In this document: piece after piece, positions 1 to 7,548 of the stretch
Position numbering within the stretch: the first letter of the stretch is position 1
How the letters are laid out: each line of letters starts with the position of its first letter
Origin: COE1 sp036310845
GTDB lineage: Bacteria > Bacillota > Clostridia > Lachnospirales > Lachnospiraceae
Assembly: GCA_036310845.1 (NCBI GenBank)
Contig: JAXJRB010000124.1
Location: 1 to 64,000, forward strand
Length of the DNA: 64,000 nucleotides
Reading direction: 5' to 3'
Position numbers and translations under genes: made by a program
The notes under the pieces: model-generated
Told to the model about the DNA's origin: nothing
Database searches by the model: none
Seen by the model: only the letters and a program-made list of their open reading frames with translations

Positions 1-19
1 CCGAGCGAAGTGAGTTTGC

Positions 20-64
20 GTGTTAGCAATGAGCCAAACAAGACTGCTTGCAGGCTTACTTGGC
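20..64 (+). repeat. 14-mer plus hairpin dispersed repeat, copy A
   Basis: The 14-mer GTGTTAGCAATGAG (20-33) runs directly into an imperfect hairpin at 33-64. The stem pairs GCCAA/TTGGC, AAG/CTT and TGC/GCA, separated by symmetric 2-nt internal loops, with a TT tip. The same 14-mer occurs twice more on the minus strand between rfbB and rfbA, also next to TT-tipped hairpins. The flanking sequence, 1-19 and 65-220, holds no gene that I can see. The window edge cuts whatever lies to the left. Confidence 0.6.
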
Positions 65-220
65 GAATGCCACGATAGTGCGCTTGCGTACCTATGCGGA
101 AGAGGTTGCTAATAAAAGCTGTCAGAATAGGACATTTAGTAATTCTTAGGCTTTGCGTCCCAGAATTGTGACCAACACTCGGACTGCCCCTCCTCCACTA
201 AACCTGAATTTATCTAAACC

Positions 221-258
221 CGACAAAAGGCAAACCATAACAGGTTTGCCTTTTGTCG
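221..258 (-). terminator. Strong hairpin after the zinc-ribbon gene
   Basis: A perfect 16-bp inverted repeat (221-236 and 243-258) with a 6-nt loop lies 18 bp downstream of the zinc-ribbon gene stop. There is no long T run after the stem on either strand, so it is a probable but not classical Rho-independent terminator. It could also act for transcripts arriving from the left. Confidence 0.65.
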
Positions 259-276
259 AATTATGCATTATTGAGT

Positions 277-495
277 TTAATCAAAATCAAACTTTGTAAA
301 TCTTTCTGCTCTTGCAAGATAACGGAAACGAATCATTTCGTTCTTCTCTAATACATCAGCTTCATCACCTCTGTACTGGCAACGAATGCAACTATAAATG
401 CCTGTATCCTTGTTATAAAACATATCAATGTCGAGGTCTCGCATAAAGCAGGATGGACATCTGTAATTTAATTTGCCTTTTCCAAGTTGAGCCAT
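277..495 (-). CDS. Small zinc-ribbon protein of unknown function
   Basis: This is a 72-residue protein with two CxxC pairs, CPSC at residues 13-16 and CIRC at 36-39, the spacing of a classical zinc ribbon. The rest is charged and ends in FDFD; there is no signal peptide or membrane segment. The ATG has a strong site, AAGGAGGT at 505-512, nine bases away. The gene starts 28 bp inside the 3' end of the 619-residue barrel gene, so the two are almost certainly co-transcribed and translationally coupled. Zinc ribbons of this size often bind nucleic acid or another protein, but no specific role can be assigned here. A hairpin terminator follows. Confidence 0.8.
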   Translation of the reverse strand: MAQLGKGKLNYRCPSCFMRDLDIDMFYNKDTGIYSCIRCQYRGDEADVLEKNEMIRFRYLARAERFTKFDFD

Positions 496-2327
496 GTTGC
501 AAATACCTCCTTATCAGAAATTGTCTTCTTGTAGCCAAGCTTGAACATTGGAGAAAATGCATAGCCTTCCTCAATGTAGCCAAGAGCCTTGTCAGATGCT
601 GTCATGGAAACCTTTGTTTGAATAGCAGGAACAACAGCGCTTACAGCAGTTGCTCCATCAAGCTTCGCATCACGACACTTATACTCATAGTTAATGGTTT
701 CTCCACCTTCTCCTTCACATGCAAGTGTGATACCTGTCATATCTTCTGGATATTCTGTCGTACCATAGCAAGCTGTGATGTACTCATCAAGAGTAATCTC
801 TGCTGTAGGATCACTGATTTCAAGAATATTTCTTTCAATCTTGATGTTAGAAGCACCTTCCTCAAAGTATTCCTTGGTCTGAAGCTTAACTGTAACACCA
901 TTGAACTGAATCTCAACAGGATTAAGTGTTAAGATTCGTGTCTTCTTGCCGTCAATTACTTCCTCTGAGAAATGACAGTGTGTCGGACACAGACACAAAT
1001 CAACCTCTTCACCATTGTAAGAAAGCTTCGCACTTCTTACTGTTCCTGCTCCTGCATAGTGTGTGAAATAGCCTGCTCGATACTTCTCCTGAATTAAGAA
1101 TGGATAAGAAGCATCCTGTACATGCTTTGTACCAATACCAACCGGCCACTCAAGCTTTGCTACATAAGGACGAAGATCCACAATAGCACCACCCTGATCC
1201 ATATTAACACAAGCTCTCATATAAGGGTCACAATACCAGAATAGCTGCTTGTCTGAACCATAAAGGATATCTCTCCATGGAGCACACTCAGGCTCATTAT
1301 AATTTCCTGCATTTACACCCTTCTTTTCTCTATAGTAGTCAGCAAACTCTGACATTGTCATGTCAATAAGCTTACCTTCCTTCTTCAAATCACCATAATA
1401 CTTACATCCATCGCTGTATGACTTGTATAAAAGCTCATAAGGCTGCTCCCAACGTCCCATTTTATTCATCCAGCCTGGTCCTACGAACATCATGTTGTAA
1501 GAATATCCGTTATTATATTTTGCAAGGTCACGATACTGGTCTATTAAATTGTAAAGATATGGATATTCCCATGTCTTTGTATCATAAATCATACCACGAA
1601 GTACGTTCTGTGGATGTGTACCAAAGTTAGAACCATTTCCATCATAGCAAGCAATTAAGTCTCTTGATAAATGGGGAATTGCTACAATACCTGAGTCCTC
1701 TGCTTCGTTTGCCGCAGGTGCATGTGTATTCTGCTTAGAAGGAATCCATGGTGCCCATGGTCCACCATCAAACAAGGTATACCAAGAGTTATTACAGGTA
1801 TGATATGCCTTTGGCCCTTCTTCCCAACAGGTTGCAACCGCACATTTAACCATTGGATATTTTTCTTTAATATAGTTTGTAAGATCTGCATCCATGTAAT
1901 AAGAGCCTGTTGATTCTGGATAGAATCCAAACTTCTCATAGAATTTTTCAAAAACATCATCAACAATTGCCATCTTATCTTCCATAGAGAACATCCAGAT
2001 ACAGAAATCTTTTGTCTTATACTTCTCGCGGAACTCTTCACAAGGAAGCCCTAATAAGGAAAGAGCAATCTCATCACCATATACTTCATGATCATGCTTT
2101 GCAATTTCTACTGCCTCTTCATTAAATAAAGCCGCATAAGTCATATGAATGGTTACTTTGAGTCCATTCTCATGCGCCAACCTCTGCTGTGTCTTAAAAA
2201 TATCAAGAGACTCTGTAATTAGTGCCTTATCTCCAATATCTTCTTCTTTCCCCTGTCCTGTTATCGTTGCTGAATACTCTGGAACCATCTCCGGACGATG
2301 GATAATGTTTACGACAAATTTATCCAC
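468..2327 (-). CDS. Uncharacterised deacetylase/glycosidase-like barrel protein
   Basis: This 619-residue protein has no signal peptide or membrane helix, so it is probably cytoplasmic. The N-terminal half (about 1-330) reads like a glycoside hydrolase/deacetylase beta-alpha barrel: conserved-looking His, Asp and Trp stretches such as KVTIHMTY, PESTGSYYMDAD and IPHLSRD. The C-terminal half is beta-rich, as in accessory domains of such enzymes. I do not recognise the exact family and assign no substrate. The start is GTG at 2325-2327, with AAGGAGGAA eight bases upstream. It overlaps the zinc-ribbon gene by 28 bp and lies downstream of AraC and LacI regulators and near galK and GH53, so a sugar-linked role is likely by context only. 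Confidence 0.6.
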   Translation of the reverse strand: MDKFVVNIIHRPEMVPEYSATITGQGKEEDIGDKALITESLDIFKTQQRLAHENGLKVTIHMTYAALFNEEAVEIAKHDHEVYGDEIALSLLGLPCEEFREKYKTKDFCIWMFSMEDKMAIVDDVFEKFYEKFGFYPESTGSYYMDADLTNYIKEKYPMVKCAVATCWEEGPKAYHTCNNSWYTLFDGGPWAPWIPSKQNTHAPAANEAEDSGIVAIPHLSRDLIACYDGNGSNFGTHPQNVLRGMIYDTKTWEYPYLYNLIDQYRDLAKYNNGYSYNMMFVGPGWMNKMGRWEQPYELLYKSYSDGCKYYGDLKKEGKLIDMTMSEFADYYREKKGVNAGNYNEPECAPWRDILYGSDKQLFWYCDPYMRACVNMDQGGAIVDLRPYVAKLEWPVGIGTKHVQDASYPFLIQEKYRAGYFTHYAGAGTVRSAKLSYNGEEVDLCLCPTHCHFSEEVIDGKKTRILTLNPVEIQFNGVTVKLQTKEYFEEGASNIKIERNILEISDPTAEITLDEYITACYGTTEYPEDMTGITLACEGEGGETINYEYKCRDAKLDGATAVSAVVPAIQTKVSMTASDKALGYIEEGYAFSPMFKLGYKKTISDKEVFATWLNLEKAN

Positions 2328-2431
2328 TATTCTTCCTCCTTATCTTCGGGTTAAACATTAAATCCCATGAAACAAATTGATTCTATTAATAACCGTTCCT
2401 ATCCCCTGAATACTGTTCATTGATATATTTG

Positions 2432-2437
2432 ATTATA
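2432..2437 (-). promoter_or_regulatory. Possible -10 box for the barrel/zinc-ribbon pair
   Basis: TATAAT reads on the minus strand about 100 bp upstream of the GTG start of the barrel gene. No good -35 box is found 16-18 bp further up, which would fit a promoter needing an activator such as the AraC protein encoded next door. The rest of the 284-bp gap (2328-2611) is AT-rich and shows no other clear feature. Confidence 0.35.
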
Positions 2438-2611
2438 ACACTGCCATATACCATTTTGTTTTTATATACACCTTGAAAACAAGCATTTTCGACCACGTTT
2501 TTTGCTTACTCCTATCGCCAAACCTTTATCTTTGTTCCTTTCATACAACTATCCAAAAATGCTCAAATCAACGCCCTATGTAACCGTATTCATGTTTACC
2601 ACAAAGTACGT

Positions 2612-3553
2612 TTACCAGCCTTTTAGAGCTGATATCTTATACTCCAACAGCTTTCCTTCATGATTATCCGGTCTCTTTTTCCATTGATACGGCGATGTAC
2701 CAATAATACGTCTGAAATTTCGGTTAAACGTAGAAGGCGTCATAAATCCAACTTTTTCTGCTACCTCTTCCATACTTATATTCGTCTTGTCTATCAGCTC
2801 GCAGGCTTTTTTCACACGTACAAAATTCACATACTCTACTGGCGTCATATTCATTCTCTGCTGGAATACTCGCCGAAAATGCGTTTCACTCATGTGACAC
2901 TCATTAGCCAAATCTGCAATCTTAAAATTTTCTGCATAATGTTCTTCCACATATCCAATCGCATTTTTAAGTTGTAATGCATTACTATTATTTGCTGTTG
3001 TCGTTACACTTCTACCATTATAACTTGCTATTTCAAATAATAGTGCATATACAAGTCCCTTCACACATTCCCGATGATATTCTGCTTCATTCTGCATCTG
3101 CCCAAATATTGCACGAATCAAATTAACAAGCATTGGATTTTTTTCTGCCGAAATAAAGAAGCACTTCTGATTAATACATTCAAGCACTTCTTTTATCTCT
3201 CTGATATTACGTTTTCCACATTCCCTAAGGCTCGTCTCTGGATCAATATATAAATATTCCCAAAATGCCGGGACATCTGCATCGCTTCTCGTAACATGCA
3301 AAAAGTTTGCCGGAATACAGGAAACCATCCCTGCTTCAAAGCGATAAACCTCATCCTGTAGCACCAAATCGCCATCTCCATAATGACAGTAACCGATTTC
3401 CAACAGATTATGAAAATGTTTATTATCAATATTCTCTCCATATACTTGTATCCACTTACTTCCCATCAAAGCCAATACCGACTCACCCTGAGGCAATTCA
3501 TAAAAACGAAATTCCGCATTCTGTTTTTTCTTTTTCAACATCCCCACCCTCAC
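2612..3553 (-). CDS. AraC-family transcriptional regulator
   Basis: The protein has 313 residues, the usual AraC/XylS length. The N-terminal part (about 15-120) looks like a cupin-type sugar-sensing domain (FEAGMVSCIPANFLHV). The C-terminal 100 residues carry the two helix-turn-helix units, around IADLANECHMSETHFRRVF and MEEVAEKVGFMTPSTFNRNF. The likely start is GTG at 3553, with GAGGAG 15 bases upstream inside the end of the LacI gene; an ATG four codons on is an alternative. It starts 9 bp after the LacI stop, so the two regulators are co-transcribed. By position it probably activates the barrel/zinc-ribbon pair; the inducer is unknown. Confidence 0.88.
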   Translation of the reverse strand: MRVGMLKKKKQNAEFRFYELPQGESVLALMGSKWIQVYGENIDNKHFHNLLEIGYCHYGDGDLVLQDEVYRFEAGMVSCIPANFLHVTRSDADVPAFWEYLYIDPETSLRECGKRNIREIKEVLECINQKCFFISAEKNPMLVNLIRAIFGQMQNEAEYHRECVKGLVYALLFEIASYNGRSVTTTANNSNALQLKNAIGYVEEHYAENFKIADLANECHMSETHFRRVFQQRMNMTPVEYVNFVRVKKACELIDKTNISMEEVAEKVGFMTPSTFNRNFRRIIGTSPYQWKKRPDNHEGKLLEYKISALKGW

Positions 3554-3562
3554 TCTATTATG

Positions 3563-4591
3563 CTATATCTCCTCTGTCGATTTTCTTAATACAATCTCAT
3601 ATCCCATAAGATTTTTCCCCTTTACTTCATCGCCCTGAATATAAGCAAGCAAAACCTGACAAGTTAATGTTCCAAGCGCTTTATCATCAAAAAGCAACGA
3701 AGTTATTGCTGGTTCATGATTCATCAACAAGGTACTGTCATAGAAAGAAGCAACTTTTATTTGTTCCGGTACCTTGATATGTTCTCTTCCTAATACCTGC
3801 ATTACAAGAGAACATATCATATCATCCATACAGACAATACATTGTACTCCATTGCCTATTAGCTTTTTCACTGCCTGGTCTACCTGTTCCAAGGTCTCAC
3901 AGTCATTATAAACCACTGCTTCCTCCATGACACGCTTCGCACGATATAAGGCTTCCTTATATCCTTGTAATCGTGCTCTGTTTACTACAAGATTCTGACT
4001 TCCACCAATTAATCCAATCTTACTATATCCTTTGGATAACAGTTTCGTCACCAGCTCACAACAGCCTGCCACATGGTCATTATCTACCTGTAAAATACTC
4101 TCATCCTTGGAGGTTCCCATCAGAACAAATGGAATCTGTTGTTCTTTCAAAAAAGCAACCGCTTCATCCTTTATAAGCGAACGGCTTAAGATTACTCCAT
4201 CCACCTTATGGTTCGATATCATACGCTCAAGATTAGAATAATCCTTTCCAGCAGTTGTTACCAGCATCACATCATAATCATGTCGAGATGCCTCTTCACA
4301 AATCCCCTGCATACTATTCTGAAAAAAGGGCATGTCGACCAAATTACAATCTCCCGGAATTACCAGTCCAATGTTATATGTCCTTTGCTGCGCCAAACCT
4401 TTCGCAATAACATTTGGCTTATAATCCTTTTCCTCTATGTATGCCAGAACCTTCAACCTTGTTTCTTCACTAATTCTTCCTTTTCCTGAAATAGCGCGAG
4501 ATACCGTAGTCTTAGAAACTTGTAATGCTTCTGCAATATCTGAAATTGTTATTTTCTTATTTCCCAATTTGTCGTTTCGAAACGTTTCCAT
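3563..4591 (-). CDS. LacI-family transcriptional regulator
   Basis: The N-terminal helix-turn-helix is ISDIAEALQVSKTTVSRAIS, followed by the LacI hinge and a periplasmic-binding-protein-like effector domain (from about residue 60: YNIGLVIPG). I place the start at ATG 4591 (342 residues), because AAAGGA lies about ten bases upstream and the helix-turn-helix then begins at the usual distance. An in-frame ATG at 4627 would lie only about ten bases from the predicted transcription start. The gene stands between galK and the AraC gene. Candidate self-operators lie at its start codon (4573-4588) and near the -35 region (4664-4688), and a LacI-type operator lies before the GH53 gene. It is probably the local galactan/galactose repressor. 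Confidence 0.88.
   Translation of the reverse strand: METFRNDKLGNKKITISDIAEALQVSKTTVSRAISGKGRISEETRLKVLAYIEEKDYKPNVIAKGLAQQRTYNIGLVIPGDCNLVDMPFFQNSMQGICEEASRHDYDVMLVTTAGKDYSNLERMISNHKVDGVILSRSLIKDEAVAFLKEQQIPFVLMGTSKDESILQVDNDHVAGCCELVTKLLSKGYSKIGLIGGSQNLVVNRARLQGYKEALYRAKRVMEEAVVYNDCETLEQVDQAVKKLIGNGVQCIVCMDDMICSLVMQVLGREHIKVPEQIKVASFYDSTLLMNHEPAITSLLFDDKALGTLTCQVLLAYIQGDEVKGKNLMGYEIVLRKSTEEI
4573..4588. promoter_or_regulatory. Overlapping palindromes at the LacI gene start
   Basis: Two perfect palindromes overlap here: CGTTTCGAAACG (4573-4584) and GAAACGTTTC (4579-4588). Both have the central CG and flanking AAA/TTT typical of LacI-family operators. They cover the first codons of the LacI gene. 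They may be an autoregulatory operator; coding constraint could also produce them by chance. Confidence 0.4.
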
Positions 4592-4644
4592 AACCACTCG
4601 CATCCTTTCATTTTCCATCTTTCGCATATGCTTTAATACTTTCT

Positions 4645-4688
4645 ATTATAACTCTTAAGTTCATGACAGACTTCTAATAAATCTGTCA
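4645..4688 (-). promoter_or_regulatory. LacI gene promoter region with inverted repeat
   Basis: TATAAT reads on the minus strand at 4645-4650. Upstream lies an inverted repeat, TGACAGA at 4664-4670 and TCTGTCA at 4682-4688, covering the -35 area. No consensus -35 is spaced 17 bp from the -10. The layout suggests a regulated promoter for the LacI-AraC pair, with the repeat as a possible protein-binding site. Confidence 0.4.
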
Positions 4689-4730
4689 AATGCCTGTTGC
4701 CCCTCTTTATTTGTTAAATGAGTAGGCTAA

Positions 4731-5897
4731 TTAAATTACACTAGGGCCATCGCCAATTTCTACTACATAAAAGTCTGCTGCATAACCTATCTGCTCTTTG
4801 TAGGCTTTGCCCACATTTTCTATAAAGGTTGCAACGGCTTCTTCCTTCACGATACTTACTGCACAGCCACCAAAGCCTGCGCCTGTCATTCTCGCACCGA
4901 TTACACCGTCCTGCTTCAATGCTTCTGCTACTAGGGTATCAAGCTCCTTGCCAGTTACTTCATAATCATCACGAAGAGAATCATGCGAAGCAATCATTAG
5001 CTTTCCAAATAATGTAAGATCCTTATTTTTTAATGCCTGAACAGCCTTGATGGTTCTTTGGTTCTCGAAAACTGCATGCTTTGCTCTCTTCATCTTAATC
5101 TTATCACCGATCAATTCCTTGTTTGCTTCAAATTCTTCCTCAGTCAGCTCACCAAGTGACTTAATAGAAAGCTTTGACTGAAGAGAAGCAAGCGCTGCTT
5201 CACATTCTGCTCTTCTCTCGTTGTACTTGGAATCACCAAGTCCACGCTTCTTGTTTGTATTTAAAATAACAATCTTTGCGCCATCTAATGTAATTGGTGC
5301 ATATTCAAAGGATAAATCTGCTGTATCAAGGAAAATAGCAGCAGCCTTCTTCCCCATTGCGATAGCAAACTGGTCCATGATACCACAGTTTACTCCATTA
5401 TACTGGTTCTCCGAGAACTGACCAATTAATGCCAAATCCTGATTGGTTACATCAAAACCAAATAACTTTTTTAAAATAAAGCCCGTTAATACTTCGATCG
5501 ACGCAGATGAAGATAAGCCAGAGCCATTTGGAATATTACCATAATAGAGAATATCAAGTCCCTTTGTTACTTCAAAGCCCTTCTTACCAAATGCCCAAAC
5601 GATTCCCTTTGGATAATTTCTCCAATCGCCTGCTGTCTTCTTCTCAATATCAGCTAATCTGCTCTCGCCAATTCCACTTTCTTCAAAATTTATAGAATAT
5701 AGGCAAAGCTTGTCATCATCACGCAATCTTGCTACTGCATAGGTACCAATGGTTAATGCACATGGGAAAACATGACCACCATTATAATCCGTATGCTCAC
5801 CAATCAAATTTACACGTCCCGGAGCAAAGAAAACTACTGTTCCATTACTATCTCCAAATACCTCTTCAAACTTCTTTAATAATTCCTGCTTCATCAT
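4731..5897 (-). CDS. galK: Galactokinase
   Basis: It phosphorylates galactose to galactose-1-phosphate, the first step of the Leloir pathway. The 388 residues match the family length. GHMP-kinase motifs are intact: the galactokinase signature GRVNLIGEHTDYNGG at 27-41, the ATP loop PNGSGLSSSAS near 123-133, the catalytic Asp in GIMDQF near 175, and TGAGFGG near the C-terminus. The start is one of two adjacent ATGs at 5897 and 5894, with only a modest AAAGGG upstream. galT and galE are not in this window. Position between the LacI gene and the GH53 galactanase fits use of galactose released from beta-1,4-galactan. Confidence 0.95.
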   Translation of the reverse strand: MMKQELLKKFEEVFGDSNGTVVFFAPGRVNLIGEHTDYNGGHVFPCALTIGTYAVARLRDDDKLCLYSINFEESGIGESRLADIEKKTAGDWRNYPKGIVWAFGKKGFEVTKGLDILYYGNIPNGSGLSSSASIEVLTGFILKKLFGFDVTNQDLALIGQFSENQYNGVNCGIMDQFAIAMGKKAAAIFLDTADLSFEYAPITLDGAKIVILNTNKKRGLGDSKYNERRAECEAALASLQSKLSIKSLGELTEEEFEANKELIGDKIKMKRAKHAVFENQRTIKAVQALKNKDLTLFGKLMIASHDSLRDDYEVTGKELDTLVAEALKQDGVIGARMTGAGFGGCAVSIVKEEAVATFIENVGKAYKEQIGYAADFYVVEIGDGPSVI

Positions 5898-6022
5898 TTC
5901 TTTATACCCTTTTCTTTCTAAATATCTTAATACAACTATTACTGTATCTTTAGTTACATGCCTATTTTGTCACTCTCTCTGCATGAAATACGAATACCAA
6001 TTAAACAGTTACCACTCCATTA

Positions 6023-7138
6023 TTATGCTTTGGGTTTATAATCCCTGATTACCTGTAACGCCGGTAAGGCATTTCCCTCGTAATCAAACAATGCCTGATT
6101 TGCCCATTCATTACCACATGGACCGGCTTCCTTAATATATTCTAATGCGGCTTTGGTTGCCCAACCGCTTCCTGCTACTGGCAGCCACGCCGGCTCCCAG
6201 TAAAAGAAACCGCGTCCCATGTTATCCGGAACCTGTTCTACCGCTGTCAGGAAAGCCTTCATAAACTCACATTGTCCTTCCTTTGTCATTGCAAATGGAA
6301 CCTTTTCACAAAGTGCCGGCTTGGTTGCCATGCCTTTTCTTTCATGTGGTTCCAGTTTCTCATACGAAGCATAATCTTCTGTCGTATGTCCCATAGAAAC
6401 CTCTGCAACCACAAGCTCCTTGCCAAAGCGCTTTGCAATATCATTCATGTTATTTTCTAAATCTTGTAAGCTTCCATGCCAGAATGGATAATAGGATAAG
6501 CCAATAACGTCAAAGTCTTCACCTCTCTCGGTATAATTATCAAACCATTCTCTATACAAAGCGTTATTTCCACCATTATCCAGATGAATCATAATCTTAC
6601 AAGCCGGTGCGGTTTCTCTGACCGCACGAATTCCAGCACTAACAAAACGTGCTATGTTGTCAAAATTAGGCCATTGTCCTTCCGGCCACAAAAGACCATT
6701 TGACAGCTCATTTCCTACTTGAACCATATCCGGTTCAACGCCTTCAGCAATAAGTTTCAGCATATGCTCTTTGGTAAACGCATAAACTGCCTGCTCTAAT
6801 TCATCTACACGGTAGCCTTCCCACGCCTTTGGCTTTCTCTGCTTTCCTGGGTCTGCCCAAAAATCACTATAGTGAAAATCTAATAAGAACTTTAATCCTG
6901 CTGCCTTTGTTCTCTTTGCCAATCTAAGAGCAACCGCATAATCTGTATTTCCTGCTCCATATGGCTTTCCATCCACCGCCTTAGGATCATTCCAAAGCCT
7001 GATTCTGATATAATTTGTTCCGTAGCTTTTTAAAATCTCTAATAAATCCTTTTGCTCGCCCTTATCATAAAAAAATGCACCTAGCTGTTCCAGCTCATCA
7101 AGTGATGATACATCCATTCCTTTGATATAATCCAACAT
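6023..7138 (-). CDS. GH53 endo-beta-1,4-galactanase, no signal peptide
   Basis: A glycoside hydrolase family 53 enzyme, which cleaves beta-1,4-galactan. The acid/base Glu is in VQVGNELSNG (E144 by my start) and the nucleophile Glu in VVAEVSMG (E246). The start is ATG 7138, with GGAGG seven bases upstream; an ATG eight codons earlier lacks a ribosome site. The protein (371 residues) has no signal peptide, unlike the secreted galactanases of Bacillus, so it probably works inside the cell on imported galacto-oligosaccharides. It has its own promoter and a LacI-type operator just upstream, and galK follows 125 bp downstream. Confidence 0.92.
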   Translation of the reverse strand: MLDYIKGMDVSSLDELEQLGAFFYDKGEQKDLLEILKSYGTNYIRIRLWNDPKAVDGKPYGAGNTDYAVALRLAKRTKAAGLKFLLDFHYSDFWADPGKQRKPKAWEGYRVDELEQAVYAFTKEHMLKLIAEGVEPDMVQVGNELSNGLLWPEGQWPNFDNIARFVSAGIRAVRETAPACKIMIHLDNGGNNALYREWFDNYTERGEDFDVIGLSYYPFWHGSLQDLENNMNDIAKRFGKELVVAEVSMGHTTEDYASYEKLEPHERKGMATKPALCEKVPFAMTKEGQCEFMKAFLTAVEQVPDNMGRGFFYWEPAWLPVAGSGWATKAALEYIKEAGPCGNEWANQALFDYEGNALPALQVIRDYKPKA

Positions 7139-7181
7139 AATCTCCCTCCATTTTGCTGCCAAAACATTAATTTTTTCGCTC

Positions 7182-7197
7182 GCGCAACCGTTTGCGC
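7182..7197. promoter_or_regulatory. LacI-type operator before the GH53 gene
   Basis: A 16-bp palindrome with one mismatched pair reads GCGCAAACGGTTGCGC on the minus strand, with the central CG of LacI-family operators. It begins about 6 bp downstream of the predicted transcription start of the GH53 gene, a classical repression position. The nearby LacI-family protein is the obvious candidate ligand. Confidence 0.65.
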
Positions 7198-7209
7198 TTT
7201 TCTGTTTTC

Positions 7210-7238
7210 ATCTTAGCAAGCCTTCATACAATAGTCAA
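7210..7238 (-). promoter_or_regulatory. Promoter of the GH53 gene
   Basis: On the minus strand TTGACT (7233-7238) and TAAGAT (7210-7215) are separated by exactly 17 bp, a good sigma-A match. The predicted start of transcription near 7203 places the palindrome at 7182-7197 just inside the transcript. Confidence 0.7.
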
Positions 7239-7548
7239 TTGACATTTCAAATTTATGATAAATGCCCAAAAAGAATGTTCCAATTTGTTCAAAATCACTT
7301 ACTCACTAGAACTTGTTTTTTTACTAGCTTCTATTTTTTACCCACTTCAATATCTGTTTAATTTCAAAACTATATAATAAATTTTACCATATATTCTCAC
7401 TTTTTACGTTTTGTTTTGCTACATTTTAAATACGAAAAGGCAATACCCCCATTTAGTGTCTCCGATTAACTTGTGAATGTTTGATTTTACTAACTTTCAA
7501 ACCTATTCATGATACAATATTTGCTTATCACTTTTCCTATCTTATTTT
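7239..7548. other. AT-rich gap between the GH53 and PfkB genes
   Basis: This 310-bp stretch holds no plausible gene. It is very AT-rich. A weak hairpin (GTTTGA/TCAAAC, around 7479-7502) downstream of the PfkB kinase stop might end that transcript. I see no further structure. Confidence 0.5.

Noticed and set aside
65..220. Possible rRNA or tRNA fragment in the GC-richer left edge
   Set aside because: No cloverleaf, no conserved rRNA motif and no anticodon arm could be traced.
453..932. A plus-strand frame of 159 codons, Cys- and Asn-rich
   Set aside because: It lies opposite the barrel gene, has no ribosome site and no family resemblance.
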